From positions 41,267,126 through 41,331,125 of the forward strand of contig NW_019211457.1 in the NCBI RefSeq assembly GCF_002443255.2: a stretch of DNA of 64,000 bases. The letters run 5' to 3'. Positions 37,633 to 50,277 of this stretch are shown piece by piece (the stretch's first letter is position 1; each line of letters opens with the position of its first letter). This DNA comes from Varroa destructor (lineage: Eukaryota; Arthropoda; Arachnida; Mesostigmata; Varroidae). Position numbers and translations under genes: made by a program. The notes under the pieces were generated by a model that was given only the letters and a program-made list of their open reading frames with translations, had not been told where the DNA came from and did no database searches.

Positions 37633-40600
37633 CTACCATCCACCCCCGTGACCACCGCTGATCCCGCCTCCGTAACCGCTGGCAGACTCTCCCTGCTGGT
37701 ATTCGCCTGTACTGTAACCACCTCCGTAGGAATTATGGCCTGAGCCCTGCGCGTGCGACGCGCCTGACACACTGCCAAAAGTTTCTTTCGTTCCGTAAGT
37801 TTCCTTGGTGCCGAACGTCTTCTGGAACTGCTGGCCGCCGGAATGCTGGTACGCGCTTTCGCCACCGTAGCCACCTTGCGAGTGGCTTCCAGCTTTATAG
37901 CCTAGACCGTAGGAAAAAATGACCCAATAATAAAAACGTCAATCAATGAATAGGCTATAATAATGGGCCATAGTGGTTCTCGCCATCTCATATTTTGGGC
38001 ACTACGTAGGTTCGTGCCGATAAGTTTGGCTATTAATTAACGCTCGTCGGAACCAGCTAGTTCTTGCAGACAATCAATTTTTCTTTTTCATAACAACAAC
38101 AATCTTTCAGTATAAATGCATGCATTAAACACATCCTGCCTGTAGCATACTGAAACGTGCTGCATGGTTTAGTATAGGGGATTACTTCGCACGAAAAGCA
38201 CCGCAAATTATCGCGTTTCGATTCCGTAACAGTCAATGATCTACAAGTTAATATGACAGCATAGATTATATTCGTTTCGAAATAATTACGTAGAAAAGTT
38301 TGGGAACACGGTTTTCATTCTGCCTCAACAACTCTGACGACATAGCGAAGCCAAAAATGGCGTCTAGTGAGATCTAAATCTGGTCTAAGCTTTGCGCTAG
38401 TTACATCCATCTAATGAACTGTAGTACCATTTCTGAACAGTTACCGTTTAGATAGATTTGGATCCCAGCAAGAAGTTGTACCATGTAGAAAAACGGCTTT
38501 TTTAATTGTAACTCATAACATGCACTGCTGGCCATGAGCTTGGCCAGAGATTGGCCGCCTTGATAAGGCCAATGCTTTACACGCTTCTCATCCAAAAGAG
38601 ATTCTGTAAGTATCGTATGATAATTGGGACACGCTTTTGGCACGAATGATTAACAAATAGTCATTTTTTTCGAAGCTTGTTTACGGTGTTGCAACGTTTT
38701 GCTAGTCACCTGCGACCCCTTAAATTCTATATGATAACTCGGTATCTTCCTCTGGATTTCGATTGTGATCTGTTTCCGTAACGTAACCGGCTGATTAATG
38801 AGCCAAGGAAAAGGCTTCTTTTACGAGAATGTAAATTGAAACTGCGAGGGAATTTGTGGAAAGCCATTATTTTCGACGTCCCTTTGAAATCCGTGCTCGC
38901 ATTCATGACTACTCGCACACACATTTACACCGAGGAATACTTAAAGCAACTGGTTTGCATGCGAGACTATTTACATTATTCTGAAAGAACAAAAGTCCTA
39001 CCTGCCGCAACTTGACTTGAAGTTTGCTTTGTTATCTATTGAGAACGTCAGGCTGGTTTTGAGCTTGTCTATGTTACTGTTTACCCTTATACCTATACAA
39101 ATGCTTATATACAGTGTTACAGGGTAAGTTTACCTGCTGTATGGTATCCTCCGCCGTGACCCTTGCCGTAACCCCCGCCTTGACCCCCGCCGAAGCCCCC
39201 GCCGAACCCCCCACCTTGACCCCCGCCGAAACCCCCGCCGTAACCTCCGCCTTGACCCCCGCCGTAACCCCCGCCGAAACCTCCGCCTTGACCCCCGCCG
39301 TAACCCGCGCCTTGACCTCCACCATGACCGTATCCTCCTGCAAATCGACAAAATGCAATCATTATAGATGAGCTGTCGTTGACGTTGGAAGTTCTTCCCT
39401 CGTTAGAGTGGTTTTCACTTTCCATAGAAAGAGCGATAGCGACCTTAACGATACTAATCAAAATGCCCAATCATTCTATTAGGCCAATTTGTACTACCCA
39501 CCGCCGTGTCCGTAGCCATGACCACCTCCGCTACTGTAACTGAAATAACAAAAGTGGAATGTATTAGTTTATGAACGAAACGTAAATTTTTTTTAAGAAC
39601 GTCAGTTCATAAAGAAAGATATTGTGCTTAGTTGCTGATTAATTGTGTACGCAGTGAGATGTTCCCGACTACATCCTAACATTTGGCATCGTTTGCTAAA
39701 TGGCCTTATTCTACATGAGGCTCACCCCCCTTCCTTGTATCCACCAGCAGACAGGCCGAGATTTACACTAATACCACCACCGCCAGCTTCATAACTGAAA
39801 ATAAAAGGATGTGAATAATATGAGCTATGTAGGTTTAGTACTACGGGTAAATGACAAATGCTTGGTAGAAACGGACCTGTTGGATTCAAATGATGGCGGG
39901 GCCGCTTTAAAAACAAAGGAACTTCTCATGTAGTCTTACAAACGTAGCAGTTTCTATGAGCTTTAATAATGTTATCTGGAAGATCGGCCATTCAACGAAC
40001 TAACGCAAAATAATGGATTAACCAGTCAATTGCTTTTGATTAACTTGACATAATAGTATTGTGTTTTTTGACTCTGCTTGACATCTTCCCGGGCTTACCC
40101 ATGTCCGTAGCCGCTTCCTTTCTTTAAGAGCAGATGGAGGAGTCCTCGTTCTTCAGTGCCATTGCCTGTGCTGTCGCCGTTATCTGTTAAGGTTCCACTG
40201 GCTGGGGTCTCCGACGCTTTTCTGCTCACTGCCTTACTCGCATCTGTGCCGACGTCTTTTTCTTCGAGAACCACAGCACCTGACGCAATTGAGGGCTTAT
40301 CTGATGACGCGGAGTGCGCACAAAGTGCGACAATCGCTACTTTAACGACCTTGTTGGCGGCATGATATATTATGGGGCGTCGGGAGGGCGAATTCGCAAC
40401 AAGAGTTGTTAGTAGGATCCACAGAGGCCAAACACGATCTTTCAAATTTTCAAAAACGTCAAGTTTCAGGCAGTACGCTAATAAGCTTCTTATCTGCGCG
40501 CCTAGCGAGCCTTAGAAATGCTCTCGTGATAAGTGAGCATTAAATAAGGAGATTTTGTTTAGTGGATACCATTTCGACTGACTCGATTAACATGCAAAGC

Positions 40601-41442
40601 CAGAAAAAACCGTAGTTATGTTTCTATCTTCCACAAGTATTACTTCGTATTAATGTCCGGTTCAGGGTCGTCGGATCAAGACACGTCGGACATGAGCAAC
40701 AGGGCCGATCTGTCGGAATAGTCATCATCTACCTACCTTTACGGGAGTCTTCGAAATCTCCCTCATTTCATGTCTTCTGTTTACTGATAGCAGCGCTTCA
40801 TCGCGCAGTGACTCAAGGAAATCACATAATAATTACATATATAATCCTAGTTTTCACACATCACGATCAGACAGCGTTGCGATGGGCATCGTCTTCGAAA
40901 AGAGCGAAAATAATTCCGAGAACACTGTTTCACTTCAAAGTAAGGCTGATTCATTCTATTTATATTTTTGTCAAACACATCAACATGACAGCTACTGCGT
41001 TGTCGCTTTCACAACGTAATCCTCCGAAGCTTGTTTCCAGTTCATTGGATTATTTTGGAACAAGTAATGTAAATTAGCAACTGCCATGCCAATGACATCA
41101 TGGTTGAAAAAACTTGTCCTTACACTAAGTTACAACTGCCGATCAAGTCAGCGTTAGCGCGTCTTGCAAACGCTACGCGCTTAGCATAGACCGAAAATCA
41201 AATTTTAACTTACTCCAACATTATATTTAGGAAAAATGTCCACTCTTTTTCCTTGCTATCTTTTTTCCAAGAGAATTCAATGTTTCTGGATATGCGCTCA
41301 ATCCTGTACTTGTAGTTTGACACATGTGCTCGAATACGCACTTCGAAAATTTTAAAATTAATAGTGACTCATTATTAGCTAAATTGCTCGCCCTGAGGGG
41401 TATCGACGGTGTAATAATATGCCTTACCAGAAGTAGCTTCAT
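37633..41442 (-). CDS. Secreted glycine-rich protein 3 (GGGQGGGFGGGY, KETFG)
   Basis: Six exons join in phase: 41428-41442 (MKLLL, then GTAAGG), 40099-40349, 39726-39794, 39502-39539, 39134-39337 and 37633-37901, giving 281 residues. The signal peptide MKLLLVVKVAIVALCAHSAS is cut by the first intron after codon 5. A Ser/Thr/Lys/Glu pro-region ends in GNGTEER, followed by GLLHLLLKKGSGYGHG. Next come short Gly/Tyr exons, a block of GGGQGGG, FGGG and YGGG repeats, and a last exon with TFGTKETYGTKETFG, the module also found in gene 1. It thus links gene 2 (pro-region) and gene 1 (KESFG module). The donor at 39502 is GTGGGT and the acceptor at 40350 is weakly pyrimidine-rich. An alternative start exon at 40737-40766 (MREISKTPVK, GTAGGT) is also in phase but makes a poorer signal peptide and lacks a TATA box. 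Role inferred as cuticle or secretory. Confidence 0.8.
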
Positions 41443-41486
41443 CTTGGTATTCTTCAGTCTTAGTTTGACGCCAACTATGCTGCGAA

Positions 41487-41494
41487 CCTTTATA
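41487..41494 (-). promoter_or_regulatory. TATA box (TATAAAGG) of glycine-rich gene 3
   Basis: TATAAAGG on the minus strand, 45-52 bases upstream of the ATG at 41442, the same spacing as in gene 2. It supports 41428-41442 as the true first exon. Confidence 0.6.
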
Positions 41495-44400
41495 TTGACG
41501 CGGCGTGATGCCCTTTCCTGGTGGCGTTGTCTCCGCCCCTGGTATTCCCTCCGTTGACTACTGAATGAACCAGAAAAGCGGAAACTTATCAATTGTCGTC
41601 TGCTGTCCGATCTAATTGAGTTGTGGGTTTTACCTGAAATTTTGGTTCGAGATTTATTATCGTTTTCAATGGCCCTTCCATACTGTTTACGGGGGTGATG
41701 GCAAAATCATAGCACAATTTTATCTCAAAATTACGCTGCTGCTAGAATCACGAGTGAAAGAACAATGTACCTATATGCTAGATGGGTCTCGAGTTAAACG
41801 TATAATTTAGTCAGTCGCAAAAAAAATGATTAAATCATAAAGTTGCATAGCTTTCTGAAATGATTAGGACAGTTATCAGAAGAATCATAAGGCACCCTAT
41901 CCTGCGTTCTGCAGAACGGTGGCTGTATGACCATTATGTGCCCCCAACAATATTGGATCACGGAACTTGAATTATTTTTATCAACAGAGATGTATTGATA
42001 TCCGATGTTCATCGAAAAACCTCAAAGTATAATTCTTGATTGGTTTAGTAAATGGTAACACGAACACATCATCTCAGATTGAATTACGAACAGACAGATG
42101 ATAGCTTAATCATGTTTCATTAAAACGTACGAGTTAATTTTTTTTTAATTTAAGTTAAGTTTATAATTTTCGTTATTTAAGTTCGACACGCGGTACGGTA
42201 GCTGCAAGTTCCTATTAAAATTACTTCATTGCTTTCGTAAGTCACTCATAAGAAATCAACTTTCACGAATGTTGCCGCCACAATCGCTGGTTCATCTGAT
42301 TAGCGTTTTTACTTTGGCCTGATTATAGAGATCGGCCTCAAGTCCATGTTTTTGCTCGTCTGATATACAGCTTTGTTTTGTTCTTTCGAGCTATAGAATG
42401 CATCCTCCCCGGGCGATATCTTTTCTTTATACAGCCGTAAATATTCGTGTATAGCTAGGACAGAATACGCGTTTCCCATAACCATGATGGGGCGACAATA
42501 GATCGGTGCAACTGGATCAATTGCTAGATTTGTCAATATGCAGCGTATAGTGTCTTATGAGCAAACACTTGTCTGCTTCGCTGTACATATTGTAGACCTC
42601 GGCCTCTGCAAAGCTTAACTGACCTCTGTGTAGTTTTTACTGTGTTTAGATATTTCAAGGACCATTTCGTCTGATCCATATGCGTACTGAACAGTATGAT
42701 TACTTGAATTTTCCTAAAATGCGTTAATTGAGAGGTTTGCAATTACTGAACGCCTCGTTTAAACTATATAGCTGTCGACATATCAGTTATTTGAAAAACA
42801 ATTTTGTGGCACAGAAAATCTGTACACGTACATAATGTTTACTGTGAAACATTACTAAAGGATGATAAACATCTGACGAATTTGCTCGTTGCCGCTACAA
42901 GATACGCGCCCACTATCATGCATCTGCTACGAATGGGGGCAGTGAGCGTGGCTGGAGGTGAAAGAAGCGCGACCTTCGGATCTGCTTCGTCGAAAGTAAC
43001 TGATCTGCACTATCGTAGACGGGATATTCCTCAAACCATATAGGTGTAATAGTGAAGTCAGAATTGATTTTCCTTTGTCCTGTGTTTCTTTCTACGTAAT
43101 CGAGTGACTCAGATGCTTAGATGGAAAAGTACCCTCAACACATTTCAGGTTTGCTTGATACAGCCATACCTAACAGTCTTGATCGAGCAGTAAAGTTTAA
43201 GCTTGAACGCCCTAATTTTTGTTAACATGGACAAAGCAAGGGTAAAATGAAAATCTCTGCGCTAGTAAATGAAGCTAGGCACACGTCATGGTTTCGGTTC
43301 GAAACGGAGCGTAGGTACGCTTTGTTTCGTGTTGGAAGTCAACCGTTCGTTGAAGCAACGCTTTATTACAGCAGTAGACGTAAAATTCGAAAAATTCAGT
43401 CACCTTATTTAGGACTGGGCACTAATTCGAAAATTTGCATTACTTTAATTCTCCATGCCCATCTCGCTTTTGCGCCCCCACTCCCCGTTCTCCGCAGCAA
43501 CTGGTATTGTATATTCGATTAAAACTGCTAGTCATCTTTGTAAGTTACGGCTAGTTTTACAAATTACTAAATGCGGCGGGTGTGCTGTCTTTATACTATA
43601 CGTTGATAGACGTCGTTTCAGGAAGCAAATCTATGCGGGTTAACCAAGTTTGAAAACAGGCTAGAAACTGCATTTTACATTTATGTATGATACTGCCACT
43701 GATTTCGCACAAGGATGCTGTAGAAATAATCATAACCAACGGTCTAATATAATTCATACAATATGAAGCCATGAATAGGATTTTCGTTCTTAACAGAGTC
43801 GTATCTGTTGGGAGTTACTGCAGTTCATGCTTAATGTCAATCGGGTAAAGTGCGTTCTCTTCAATAAAAAGCTTCGAAGGAGCTCAGTTGATACGGTTAA
43901 TCTGAGGATCTCAAAATCGTTGCGTCCCAAGAAGCGTGGGTAAAGTGATTAAGTAAAGGCGTGTTATCGTTTCCTGTGTGTCCATTGCTTAATCGTTACG
44001 TAATGGTAAACATCAGTTAGAAAATCATGAGACTGGTCAACTTGAATAGAACATTTGAAGAGCAACAAAAAAGCAGATAGATGTTGGAGTGCATATTTTA
44101 ATAGCATCAGTAACCTGTATTCATGATACGGTAGATTTCGACTCAAAGACACCATCTAGCGGTAACAACTCAAAGAATGAGCATCGTTTTTTCGAGCTCT
44201 TTTAGATATCTTATGCCGGTTGCTGTTGCAACTTAATCATATTATAGAAGTTTAAGTAGAGCCTTACATCATCGTACATCACGTCTGTCATAATAACGTT
44301 TCGCGCAGCGTCAATCTCCTGCAGAACAAAAAAAATCTCTCAGATAAAATCTTTTCGAATAAAAAATTGAGATCGACTCTAACCGAGACAGAACCTTTCG

Positions 44401-46445
44401 ATTAGATCCATTAAATGGCGTACTGCGCTTTCGAATTCGTCTGATTACATGGCCGAACTCTCCTATCAGAGCAGTCAGTTATTGGCTAGATTCGGAATTG
44501 CGTCAAGCTTTGATTGAACCGCACAAGTGGCAAAGTACATGTTGGTGCGCCAGCTTAAACCAATGTCCCCTGTCTCTTTTGGCCAGGAACATAGCAGATT
44601 AGACCATCGCCAATTGAATGACGAGTTGATTTTTTGCCATTTGTGTACAGATTGGTATTACTATGACAACGGCTTGGGCCGGGTCTATTAACAAAAGTAT
44701 CACAAAAAAATGTGCTTGCTACGCTTCTGGAATAAATGAGTGGTACAAACGCACCGTCGATCTTTTTAACCTCACTCAAAGCTAAGCCGCGAAACAGGCA
44801 TTCAAAGTCTATTTTTTAATAATATTTGCAAGTCCTTTTGCGTAAAATATGGCAAAGTTCGTCGTAATGACGCAGGATCTAGGGCCTGTCGTATGAATGC
44901 ATTTTACGAGAAGCAGTGAACAATGACAAACGAAGCAAGGCCATTCAATAAGGCGCAATACAAAACAAATTGTAAAACATTTTTTGTGTGCATTATGGGG
45001 TGCAATGTTTTCGCGACGCTCTGTGATGCATTGCTTCATCTTAGCTACGATATCTTGTTTAGGAGGACCGCGAAGGGTGGTAAAAGTCAGGCACTAACAA
45101 ATTAACTACTACTACAACTTTACCAACGAACAATCTAGAGCGTACAATTGGAACAGATAAGGACAGTTGCGGAAAATTTCTAGCTAATATTACTTACATC
45201 TTCGTATCCGGGCACACAGCATGAGCTCCTCTTATGGTCAAGTTAGATACAAGTTTCATCTAGATCAGATCCATAGTCATAAATCTCTAGGCGCCTTTTT
45301 TTTTTACATTTAACTGAATGCCACTTCACCGAAAAATAAATGCGGATATTATACACATTGTGCGTAGGAAACAAGAGAACAAACGGTGGCTTTCCTACAG
45401 TCATATCAATATCACAGCAACTTGCTACTCTCGCTTCAGCATTTCAGTTTCAACAGCCGAACGAGGTAAACGAGGTTGTAAATGTCTGAGTACAATACCT
45501 CACCCCGGTAAGATAATACATGCATTATTTGGGCAGGTCACGGTCGTATACAGTTCCCAACAATACTCAGAGTATGATTAACTAGTCTCACATTTCTTCG
45601 ACCCGTTTCCTTCGTCGTGTAATGGATTGAAACCACTAACGCTAGACAGATATCCATTTCTTCCTCTAACAAAGGTAAATTAGACTCACACATTAGATAT
45701 ATTGCATAGAAATACGCTTGCGCATATTGAGGAAGTATATACTCTGGCTCAAAGTCTAAAAACTGAGTGACTAATATCTATACTGCACCTTGTGCTGCTG
45801 GTCTCTGTCGAAATTCTGCACAAATAGCAATGATGATATGATAATTAAATTTTGCATCGTCTTGCAGTGTCCTTCTTAAAAAAGTTGCTACAGAGATCGT
45901 GCTTGAACTTTACCTGTAGTACATGTACGAGAACAACAATGTAATAGAAATACTAATTGACACAAATGAAGGCACTAGAAATACAGTACGATAAAGGGCG
46001 GGTTTATTTAAGTTAAGGTATTACATGTGAATAGGTCCCCTGGGAAACGGTGCGCTTGCAATTCCAGCGCCAGACCTCTTTCGGGCCGGGATGAATTAAC
46101 ATCTGGTCGACTCGTCACCACGGTAATCGGCAATTATGAAGTACGGAAACACAGAACTATTCTCATCTTCAGTCATAGTAAGTGGCGCGATTTTTCAAAA
46201 CGGCGACGTAATTAAAGTATGAAACGGGTGTGGTTGATGTGAAAATCTGACGAGAAGCAATAACTGAAAGCGAAGCGCATCTTTATAATTAGTGTTTTGA
46301 TGTTCGTTTTTGTTCTTCCCCATTTTATGAGGCTCTTTCCAATGTTGCCAATTGCATCGCTGCAGCATTGATATCCGATAGACGCAATGCTCTATACATT
46401 TTCAACGGAAGTCTATGCAGGTATCAACTAAACAACAACAATTAC
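41495..46445. other. No firm gene; scattered exon-like segments
   Basis: Two minus-strand segments at about 44105-44158 and 44268-44318 have good acceptors and donors and agree in phase. A third, ending at 45198 with GTAAGT, continues the phase but carries an in-frame TAA (see findings). Frames at 42309-42742 (minus) and 42804-43522 (plus) have no splice support. Nothing here is recognisable by family. Confidence 0.35.
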
Positions 46446-47039
46446 CTATGCAGGTCGTGAAATATCGTTTTGAAGCTCTCCGCTCATCATACGACATAGA
46501 GTGAAGCATTTTCGGTTCAGCACCGAAACGCACGTTGGAGCTGTTGCCAGTATTATACGATATGGCGTTTTTCTGGGGTCATAATATACACCAGGCCAGG
46601 CTTGTATATAATACAATGTCCGGTTTGCTTTTTTTTTGATAAAACGGTCAGAGTACAATTTGTCTGAACTCTGGCACATCTTTATTTTTCAGATATACGA
46701 AAACATTACTCTAACTTCGCGAACTTTTGACGCACTAATTCCTACCCGCTGGATAACAGTGAAGAAAGCCACAAGGTCCTTTCCATTAGATGTAAAAACA
46801 GCAAAGTAGTTGAAAAGCAGTTTTTTACGCAATCCGTTTTATAACAGAAAAGATCATATAAAGAAACATTGTCAAAAATCATTCTGTAAATAGATTTTCA
46901 CTGTAAATAAACAAAAAGAAATACTTTTTGTTAGAGCGCTGTTCGTTGAATTTATTGCGGGAGCCGCCAACAAGCCTGTCCATGTGGCCACTGCTATGAA
47001 CAGAAGCAGTGCCGTCGTTCGCTGGAAAGAGGCGGTCAT
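46446..47039 (-). CDS. Weak candidate: small secreted protein, two exons
   Basis: A minus-strand ATG at 47039 starts MTASFQRTTALLLFIAVATW, which scores by eye as a good signal peptide with Ala-Pro-Ala after the core. The exon runs to 46925 (GTATTT donor, phase 1). A segment at 46446-46663 enters in matching phase and ends at TAG, giving about 110 residues with a CVSVLNRKCFTLC motif. Its acceptor (GAGTTCAG) lacks a pyrimidine tract and the donor is mediocre. No family recognised. Confidence 0.25.
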
Positions 47040-47266
47040 ATTGAAATAATGAATTTTCGAACCTTTTGATGGTATATGAGTCCTGTCGCATTTCGTTTGC
47101 TTGGAAGTGCTTACATAGTACACTGGGTCTTGTAAGAAATGCTAATTGCCAATTGAAAGAGCCTTAATTATATTCACGTAACTTAATATCGTTGCGAACT
47201 TGCAAATCTAGTATAAAATGGTTTGGATCTCCTTGAATTTTGATTGATAAAAACATAATTGTATAC

Positions 47267-47741
47267 TCATAAATATGTAACAAAAGCTGGGTTTGAGTTC
47301 CGATATACGTCCGAAATAATTGGAAAACGTTGCGATAGTGGAAAGTACTTAGCACAAGTTTTTATATCGTACACAAATTGAACAAAACAGCTGAAAAAAT
47401 TGCAGGGAACATTCTTTTGCAAAAAAAAGATTCCTAAACCTTTCTACTTACCGGATGCAATGGCCTATTCGCCATCTGACTCGAGAATCCTTAGACACTA
47501 ACAATTCTTTAGATTTTGTCGGTCTGACCTCTATCAATGGGTCGTCATGAATAGTCGTCGCATCCACGACCACTTTAGCTTGTCCCTGACTGAGGTCTGT
47601 TCGTTCTGCGTAGCGGCCGCGGACCCTCCCACAATCGCCGCCGGCCTCATCTCGCCTGATTCCCCCTGTCGAGCTCGATGACAGCCCGACTATGTGCCCG
47701 CTAACCGCATGATATTTACGCTGTTTCGAGTGGGACCAGAT
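47267..47741 (-). CDS. Weak candidate: unknown gene, last two exons
   Basis: Segment 47452-47741 is open on the minus strand, GC-rich, and reads KVVVDATTIHDDPLIEVRPT near its end. It stops at a strong GTAAGT donor, phase 2. A 61-base intron (47391-47451) ends in TTTTTTCAG. The next segment, 47267-47390, continues in phase as CFVQFVYDIKTCAKYF and reaches TGA after 41 codons. Splice signals and phase are good, but the 5' end has no ATG in frame and no family is recognised. The true start of the first exon, somewhere below 47741, is undetermined. Confidence 0.3.
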
Positions 47742-49744
47742 GCCTTAATCTATTCGGTGGTGTTCGCCTTGTCGTTCAATAATGTCATTCTCGATGATTC
47801 GTCCACCCCCTCCCCCCTGTCTCTCTGTTTGTCTTTCTCACTCGTTAATATTAAGACCCTGTATCCTGTTTGTTAGATCTAGTTAGTAAGTGCCATGGCC
47901 GTGAACCGTCGAACCAACAGGCAGACCTCCTCTGCTCATGCGTACTGAAACAACGTTATTTATCTGTGATTTCGTAGGTCGTCTGAGTGCGAACTACATC
48001 CACTTGACAGGTGGAGGCCTTCTGCTAATTGAACAGATTTCAATTAGATCTGGTCTTACATAAGAATGTAAATAAATATCGATCTATTTCCCGCTGTCTA
48101 TCGGAATCTCTACTGAGAGAAGAAATATATGTTTTAATGTAAGTATGACATGTAATGTTTCATAGGCGGTCACTTATATGTCGGTGTCGGCTTATCTAAT
48201 ATGTCTTATGTGGGCTATTATGGTATTTCATCCTTTGTCTTAGCTGCCAGTATCAATATAGCGGTGAACGCGTTGTTCGTCTCTTCGCGTCATCCGCTGT
48301 CAGAGAGCTTTGTCGGTACTTGTGATTTTTGAGGAGGTTAGATTTATATTTGTAAACAGCTTTAGCCTAAATTACCTTAACGCTCAGAGAGTTTGTATTG
48401 TTAAACAAATAAAATAAATGGGCAAGCTATTGAAATAAAGAGTAGGTTTAACTGTCGAACCTATTCGCGACAGAGATACTCTAATATTATCCTTATAATT
48501 CCTATATTACTATGTTATGATGCTATAGAATTAGTATTTGTCCAAAATTGAATAGCTACAGCAAGTAGCTACAATGATAATTGAAATAGTTTTATTGATC
48601 AATGCTAGGATACCTCGTAGTACGTTTAGAGATACCACTAATTTACCCTATGACGAATACGCTACTGCACGCGAGAATCTGCAGTTCCTACTGAGTTTCC
48701 CCGGCTACTTCTAATAAGTGTGAAATAAGCATTCTCCTAATCTCTGAGAACCATCCGCCGCAACCTACGTATATGTAGATGTATGAGGTCCGATAACTTT
48801 GATAGATTTCAGTTAACTCTCTAATAAGCTCTATCCGATGAAAGGTTTTACTTCGAAAATCTTATGCTTCTAAAGGCCTATTTTCAAAATCAAGAATCAA
48901 AGATTTTCAAATCAATTCATAAAGGAATTCGCAAGGACGTGTAGTCCGCGAGATATTCACTTGCTAATAAAATACGCAATTCACAATTTATACTTTATAT
49001 GTCCGAATACTTTAGCTACGTTTAAGATTATGGGAGGATATAATATTGGAGAACGATGAGGTATATGGTACATTTGTCTCTCTACTATATCTTACATCAT
49101 CTACTTGTAGGAGAATGTATTGGTATATTGCTAATGTTAGTAGGACAAAAACTCTTCATTTGGCTAGAGTCTTTTTTCGGGCCAAAAGTGTACGATCGCA
49201 AGTAGCGAGCCTTGTGAGCTTAATATGCCAGCTTAATATTATACATCATACAAAAACAACAAAGACAATACCAAAGATGCCGCTTCTGCTTGTCCTCGCC
49301 GATTTCGTCTGTGTCATAAGTTTCGTCATAAGTTAAAAAGACCGTGTTTTTTCAAATATGGTTTTTACGCTGCTGAGGTTCACGGAAAAAGCCAGCCACA
49401 TACGTTTTTCGAAATTATTCCGGTGAATTTCTATTGTTAATCGAAACCTTTAAAATAACGCTCATTAACAAAAAAGCTTACCATAAATAATGGGATCTTC
49501 TAACAGGCAACGATAAGTTACTTTGAAACGAAATGTAGTCGAGCGAATATAAATGGATTGCGAAATTGTCTCATGAGCATCGAAGTGGCTGCGTAAATGC
49601 GGCTTTGTCGCTTACGTTGTAAGATGGTGTAAATTATTATCGTACATAACATATTAATTTTGTATATCTAATATGCCAATTACAAGACAACGTATATAGG
49701 GAGGTAAAGCTATTTCTTTTTCTCATATATACTTTTTAATCTGT

Positions 49745-49771
49745 TATATATATATATATATATATATATAT
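49745..49771. repeat. (TA)n microsatellite
   Basis: About 13 uninterrupted TA dinucleotides. Confidence 0.95.
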
Positions 49772-49894
49772 GCATATTATTGGTCCTTACAGTGAGCAAT
49801 TTGCTTCTTTTTGTTGTCACCGCTGGCATCTGAGGACAAGCTAAGTTAATCCTCAGAAGCTAAACGTTTTCAACACTTCATTAGTCCGTTTTCG

Positions 49895-49939
49895 AATTTT
49901 TATCTATCTTCGACAAAAAGTCGAAGATAGATAAAAATT
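49895..49939. repeat. Perfect 20-bp inverted repeat, AAAAA loop
   Basis: Arms 49895-49914 and 49920-49939 are exact inverse complements (core tatctatcttcgac) around five adenines. It would form a strong hairpin in RNA or single-stranded DNA. No gene is attached to it. Confidence 0.9.
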
Positions 49940-50134
49940 AATAACGAATTAATATAACAAATATTTTTATTCAGCGTCTTTTTTTTATTCATTAGTGACT
50001 GAACTTTTGTGACAAAAATTACTACTAGGAGGTTTTCAATCATTAGATCTTATTAGGATTCCGTTTTTCTCATATAAGTTTTACGCCGCTCAAAATCAGA
50101 CACGCTCGAAATAATCGTCCTTGTTTGGTGGAGT

Positions 50135-50140
50135 TTTATT
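50135..50140 (-). terminator. Poly(A) signal AATAAA of glycine-rich gene 4
   Basis: AATAAA on the minus strand, about 140 bases after the stop codon at 50278-50280. Confidence 0.6.
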
Positions 50141-50277
50141 GCTTTTACGTCGACGTCAACTTCGCTGCTGTTGTTGTTACTATTGTTGTTAATTTCTGCA
50201 AGTCTATGCTTATTTCATGCATCGTTGGCTTTGCTGAGCCAATTTTGAGGAGCTCACTATGAAGAAGACGACTATGC

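Larger units (their letters stand above)
47742..50134. other. No supportable gene
   Basis: GC-rich at its left end, grading into AT-rich DNA. It includes a TA microsatellite and a perfect hairpin, listed separately. Confidence 0.4.

Noticed and set aside
39114..39371. Thr/Pro/Ala-rich plus-strand frame and other minus frames
   Set aside because: Shadows of the GGGQGGGF repeat exon of gene 3.
40737..40766. Alternative first exon for gene 3 (MREISKTPVK, GTAGGT)
   Set aside because: In phase, but gives a weaker signal peptide and no TATA box; 41428-41442 matches the cluster's gene plan.
42309..42742. Two overlapping minus-strand frames, one after a TTTGCAG acceptor
   Set aside because: The frames are out of register with each other and no donor links them.
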